From Bacteroidales bacterium (GTDB lineage: Bacteria > Bacteroidota > Bacteroidia > Bacteroidales > VadinHA17): 42,064 nt of DNA. The stretch covers positions 1 through 42,064 of the forward strand of contig JANTGF010000034.1 of NCBI GenBank assembly GCA_024763075.1. The letters are read 5' to 3'. A program made the translations under genes and the position numbers. Positions within the stretch are counted from its first letter, which is position 1; each line of letters begins with the position of its first letter. Positions 39,151 through 42,064 of the stretch are shown here, in pieces. A model generated the notes under the pieces. The model did not search any database and was not told the DNA's origin. It was given only the letters and a program-made list of their open reading frames with translations.

Positions 39151-41427
39151 ATGAGAAGGAATCTGATTGTTTTTTCTGCACTTATTACTTTAACAGCTTT
39201 GCTGTTGTTTCTTATATTTAAGCCGGTTATCCTTAACCCGAACAGTTATGTCTTCTCAAAAGCTGCAGACGGGTTGAAAAGTTATTATAATTTTTCCTAC
39301 TACCTGAAATATGATGAAGGTATCCGGTTTGACGGGATCAATTACCCTTATGGAGACCATTTGCAATACATCAATTCCCATCCTCTTTATTCTCAAATAT
39401 TAAAGTTTGCAGATAAGCATATCTATAATATTTCTCCGTATGGGGTCGGAATCCTTAACCTTACAATGATCTTCTCGCTTTTGCTGGCCATTCCGTTTTT
39501 ATTCCTCATTCTAAGGAAGTTTGGCCTTCCTGACTGGTATGCCTTTCCGGTTTCACTGATTATCCTTTTTTTAAGTCCACAACTGGACCGGCTGGGGGGG
39601 CATTTTGAAATGGTGTATGCATTTTTTATCCCTTTATACTGGTATTTGCTTATCCGCTGGAGAGAGGGTGAAAAAAAATACCTGTGGGGTACATTGATGA
39701 TTTTTACTGCGCTGGTTGGAGGGTTCACAAGTGCCTATTATGCCGCTTTTTTTGCGATCTTTCCTCTGGCACTATTATTAGTGGAATCATGGAATCATAA
39801 GGATAATCTGAAGTCATACAGTCGCACGGGAATCGGGCTACTGATAATTGCCATTTTGCCTGTTATTATTGTAAAGGGTCTCGTATCGGTTACCGACTGG
39901 GTAGATGACCGGCCTGGAAACCCATGGGGATTTTTTGTTTTTCATTCAAATATCTGGAGTATTTTTCTTCCGTTCCGTTCCGTTTTGAAAGAACTGATTG
40001 GCCAGAAAGTAAACATGAATTTTCAATGGGAAGGCAGGGCTTATGTTGGATTGCCTGCCGCTCTGCTGGCTCTTTCCATTGCTTTTGCATTTTTATGGAA
40101 TTTGATCCGCAGAAAGAAACCGGATATGAAACTGTTTTTCCCGGATAGACAACTGAATGTTTATCTGGCAACCGCCTTCATAGTTTTGCTTTTTTCCATG
40201 TGCATTCCTTTTAAATGGGGGCTTGGGTTTCTCAGGGATATCATACCTCCTTTAAAGCAATTCCGTGCTCTTGGACGTTTCTCCTGGATTTTTTATTATG
40301 TTTTTACGGTTTTTACGGCACATTATATCTATTTTCTTTTCAGAAGACTGCGGCGAAAAAGCTTGGGTATAATGGGTTTGCTAATTCTGTTGATCGGAAC
40401 CGGATACTGGATCATTGATGCAGGAACCAACATTAAAAGAAGTACCGGCCATATATTTAATAAGAATGATAAACTGGAATCCTCTGATGATGAATATAAA
40501 ACCAGATTTGAAAAAGCCGGCATCTCACCGGATGACTTTCAGGCGATTTTTTTCCTTCCTTTTGCGAATACTTCAGGAGATAAGTTATATTTTGAAAGAG
40601 GATTGAATGCTTTTGGGGAAGCCATGAAATTCAGTTATCACACTCAAATCCCCATTGTGGAAAGCTTTTCTCCCAGGTTATCGTTTTCACAGGCCCTGAG
40701 CAGTATCCAGCTGCTGGGTGATTCGGCAATTTATAAAACCCGGGTGGATGACATGAATGATAAACCTCTTTTACTGGTGGTTACCAAAGAAAAATTAAGC
40801 AAGTCTGAAAAATGGCTGTTTGACAGATCAATTGTTCGTTACGAAGATGATGACCTGTATCTGGCCGGTCTTTCTGTGAATACTTTTAACAACGCACATG
40901 AAAACTGGTTAAAATATGTAAAAGATATTACAGACAGCCTTGATTGCACTGGAAATATCTGTACGGATACTGAAGCGGAAAATATTTTTTACAACGGATT
41001 TGAGGAATCCCATGCAGAAAATGTTTTTACAGGTAAGGGAGCTCGATATGGGAAAAAGGGGGAGATGGAGCTGTTTAATAAAGTTTTATTTGCACCCGGG
41101 CAACCGGATGATCTGGAGATTTCATTCTGGTTGTATTTTGATGAACGGATTTTTAGCATGCCCGAGGCTTTCCTGAATATGTATGATAACAATCAGAAGT
41201 TTATGGAAAGAATTAAAATTGATACACGGGGAATACATGATGTTTTTGAGAATTGGGTACGGATTTCTTATCAGTTAAAGCCCAGGTCAGGTATTCATTA
41301 CCAGTTGCTGTTAAAAGGGAAATATGTTACAGTGGATGATTTATTGATCAGGCCTGAATATGCAAATACACGGATAATAACCCGGAGTAAATTTGATTTA
41401 TTTAATAACTTTCCGGTAGTTTATTAG
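39151..41427 (+). CDS. Polytopic membrane protein, GT-C-like glycosyltransferase candidate
   Basis: 758 residues from ATG 39151, just before the first helix (RRNLIVFSALITLTALLLFL). The frame is open upstream to 38989, but that part runs through a palindromic element and is unlikely to be coding. About eleven helices follow in the first two thirds. The first large outside loop holds an acidic segment (SKAADGLKSYYNF, NYPYGDHLQY) in the place of the GT-C catalytic Asp. The remaining 270 or so residues are soluble and end in a beta-rich region. It probably moves sugars from polyprenol-phosphate donors made by the divergent GT2. No named family recognised. Confidence 0.68.
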   Translation: MRRNLIVFSALITLTALLLFLIFKPVILNPNSYVFSKAADGLKSYYNFSYYLKYDEGIRFDGINYPYGDHLQYINSHPLYSQILKFADKHIYNISPYGVGILNLTMIFSLLLAIPFLFLILRKFGLPDWYAFPVSLIILFLSPQLDRLGGHFEMVYAFFIPLYWYLLIRWREGEKKYLWGTLMIFTALVGGFTSAYYAAFFAIFPLALLLVESWNHKDNLKSYSRTGIGLLIIAILPVIIVKGLVSVTDWVDDRPGNPWGFFVFHSNIWSIFLPFRSVLKELIGQKVNMNFQWEGRAYVGLPAALLALSIAFAFLWNLIRRKKPDMKLFFPDRQLNVYLATAFIVLLFSMCIPFKWGLGFLRDIIPPLKQFRALGRFSWIFYYVFTVFTAHYIYFLFRRLRRKSLGIMGLLILLIGTGYWIIDAGTNIKRSTGHIFNKNDKLESSDDEYKTRFEKAGISPDDFQAIFFLPFANTSGDKLYFERGLNAFGEAMKFSYHTQIPIVESFSPRLSFSQALSSIQLLGDSAIYKTRVDDMNDKPLLLVVTKEKLSKSEKWLFDRSIVRYEDDDLYLAGLSVNTFNNAHENWLKYVKDITDSLDCTGNICTDTEAENIFYNGFEESHAENVFTGKGARYGKKGEMELFNKVLFAPGQPDDLEISFWLYFDERIFSMPEAFLNMYDNNQKFMERIKIDTRGIHDVFENWVRISYQLKPRSGIHYQLLLKGKYVTVDDLLIRPEYANTRIITRSKFDLFNNFPVVY

Positions 41428-42064
41428 TTTTTAATTAACTTTTTAACGATAGAGGAAGTTGCAGTTTTATGACTTATAAAATAAATTCCTTTACTAAGTC
41501 CGGAGATATTGACTTTTGCTGATCCAATTTCAGAAGTATTTTTTGTTTTTACATCCCTGGATAGAACAATCCTGCCATTTATATCATAAATTTTAATGGA
41601 ACTTTCCCTGGTTTGTCTGCCGGAATAAATAATATAAACAATATCTGATGCCGGATTTGGATATATTTCAAATCCTCCCTGGAATTCAGAGCCTGTTGAT
41701 ACTTTTGTTGCTATCGATTCAAAAGTAAACCTTATTTCAGTGAAACTGTTCCATGCGTTTTGTGTATTTCCAAAACCAACAATCTTAACATACCTTGTCT
41801 TAAAAGCTTCTGCTAATTTAAAACTTTCAAACTGAAGAGAAGAACCTGAACTAGTACCATACAGAACAGTAATCCATGATATCCCGTCGGTTGACGCCTG
41901 TATAGTGAAGTTGGATTGTCGCTGGTCTCCGATATAAAAAGCTATTTCAACTGATTTTAAGTTAATAACAGTGTCCAGGTCAAACTGGATCCACTCACCG
42001 TTGCCTTCGGCTGACCATCTGGTATTGAAATTATTGTCTATGGTATTTTCCGGAATATTTGGAT
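41424..42064 (-). CDS. C-terminal part of a secreted protein: F5/8 type C domain plus T9SS type A signal (start outside window)
   Basis: The minus-strand frame is open from the window edge to a TAA at 41426-41424, giving 212 residues with no stop. The first part reads ENTIDNNFNTRWSAEGNGEW, then IQFDLDTVINLKSVEIAFY and SNFTIQASTDGISW, a clear F5/8 type C (discoidin-like) carbohydrate-binding domain. After GGFEIYPNPASDIVYI comes a T9SS type A sorting domain ending LSKGIYFISHKTATSSIVKK. The missing N-terminal part is probably a catalytic domain, often a polysaccharide lyase or glycoside hydrolase in this layout. Its stop codon overlaps that of the GT-C-like gene. Confidence 0.88.
   Translation of the reverse strand, partial: PNIPENTIDNNFNTRWSAEGNGEWIQFDLDTVINLKSVEIAFYIGDQRQSNFTIQASTDGISWITVLYGTSSGSSLQFESFKLAEAFKTRYVKIVGFGNTQNAWNSFTEIRFTFESIATKVSTGSEFQGGFEIYPNPASDIVYIIYSGRQTRESSIKIYDINGRIVLSRDVKTKNTSEIGSAKVNISGLSKGIYFISHKTATSSIVKKLIKN

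Overview
The window is AT-rich chromosomal DNA from a member of the Bacteroidota, most likely a marine or sediment Bacteroidales/Marinilabiliales-type organism (the rank is inferred). The pointers are an alternative complex III operon, two type A and one type B type IX secretion (T9SS) C-terminal signals, a DUF4492-cydAB cassette, a PSD-A type phosphatidylserine decarboxylase, and a promoter of the TTTG-N20-TAnnTTTG form used by Bacteroidota sigma factors. I see no rRNA, tRNA, CRISPR array, phage or transposase gene.

Layout. 1-5.8 kb is housekeeping: the C-terminal half of FtsH, cdsA overlapping psd, a flavodiiron oxygen/NO reductase, an AI-2E family membrane protein and a short T9SS type B PKD protein. 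6.1-14.1 kb is a complete actABCDEF operon for alternative complex III (menaquinol to cytochrome c electron transfer). It carries a small palindromic repeat between actB and actC, and its ActA has an extra N-terminal haem domain. 14.2-18.3 kb holds a UbiA-like membrane protein and a cytochrome bd cassette (DUF4492, cydA, cydB and an unlisted 43-residue membrane miniprotein at 18162-18293). 18.4-22.2 kb holds two overlapping secreted M14 carboxypeptidase-family genes; the first has lost its catalytic residues and sits behind an (ATTC)8 microsatellite. 22.3-24.5 kb holds purS and pssA on the minus strand and an unrecognised lipoprotein.

24.6-34.7 kb is a uronate (pectin-type sugar) catabolic locus arranged around a LacI-family regulator. 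The minus-strand arm is kdgA/eda, a TRAP transporter (dctP, dctQ, dctM), a UroD-like protein of unknown role, and tagaturonate epimerase uxaE. The plus-strand arm is lacI, kduI, kdgK and kduD. Together KduI, KduD, KdgK and the aldolase form an unbroken route from 5-keto-4-deoxyuronate to pyruvate and glyceraldehyde-3-phosphate, fed by TRAP uptake. The divergent intergenic region carries a perfect CAAACGTTTG palindrome on one side and a one-mismatch copy on the other. The second overlaps the -33 element of a well-formed promoter, which suggests one regulator controls both arms. A secreted beta-helix protein with a T9SS type A tail follows (34974-36941) and probably acts on polysaccharide outside the cell.

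36.9-42.1 kb is envelope glycosylation: a flippase-like (UPF0104/LPG synthase TM) protein, a polyprenol-phosphate-type GT2 glycosyltransferase and a divergent polytopic GT-C-like protein, the last preceded by an imperfect inverted repeat of about 126 bp. The window ends inside a minus-strand secreted protein (F5/8 type C domain plus T9SS type A tail) that has no start codon in view.

The items I think most deserve a second look are the inactive/active M14 pair behind a microsatellite, the cytochrome bd miniprotein, the 126-bp palindrome, the hexahaem ActA and the UroD-like protein inside a uronate operon.
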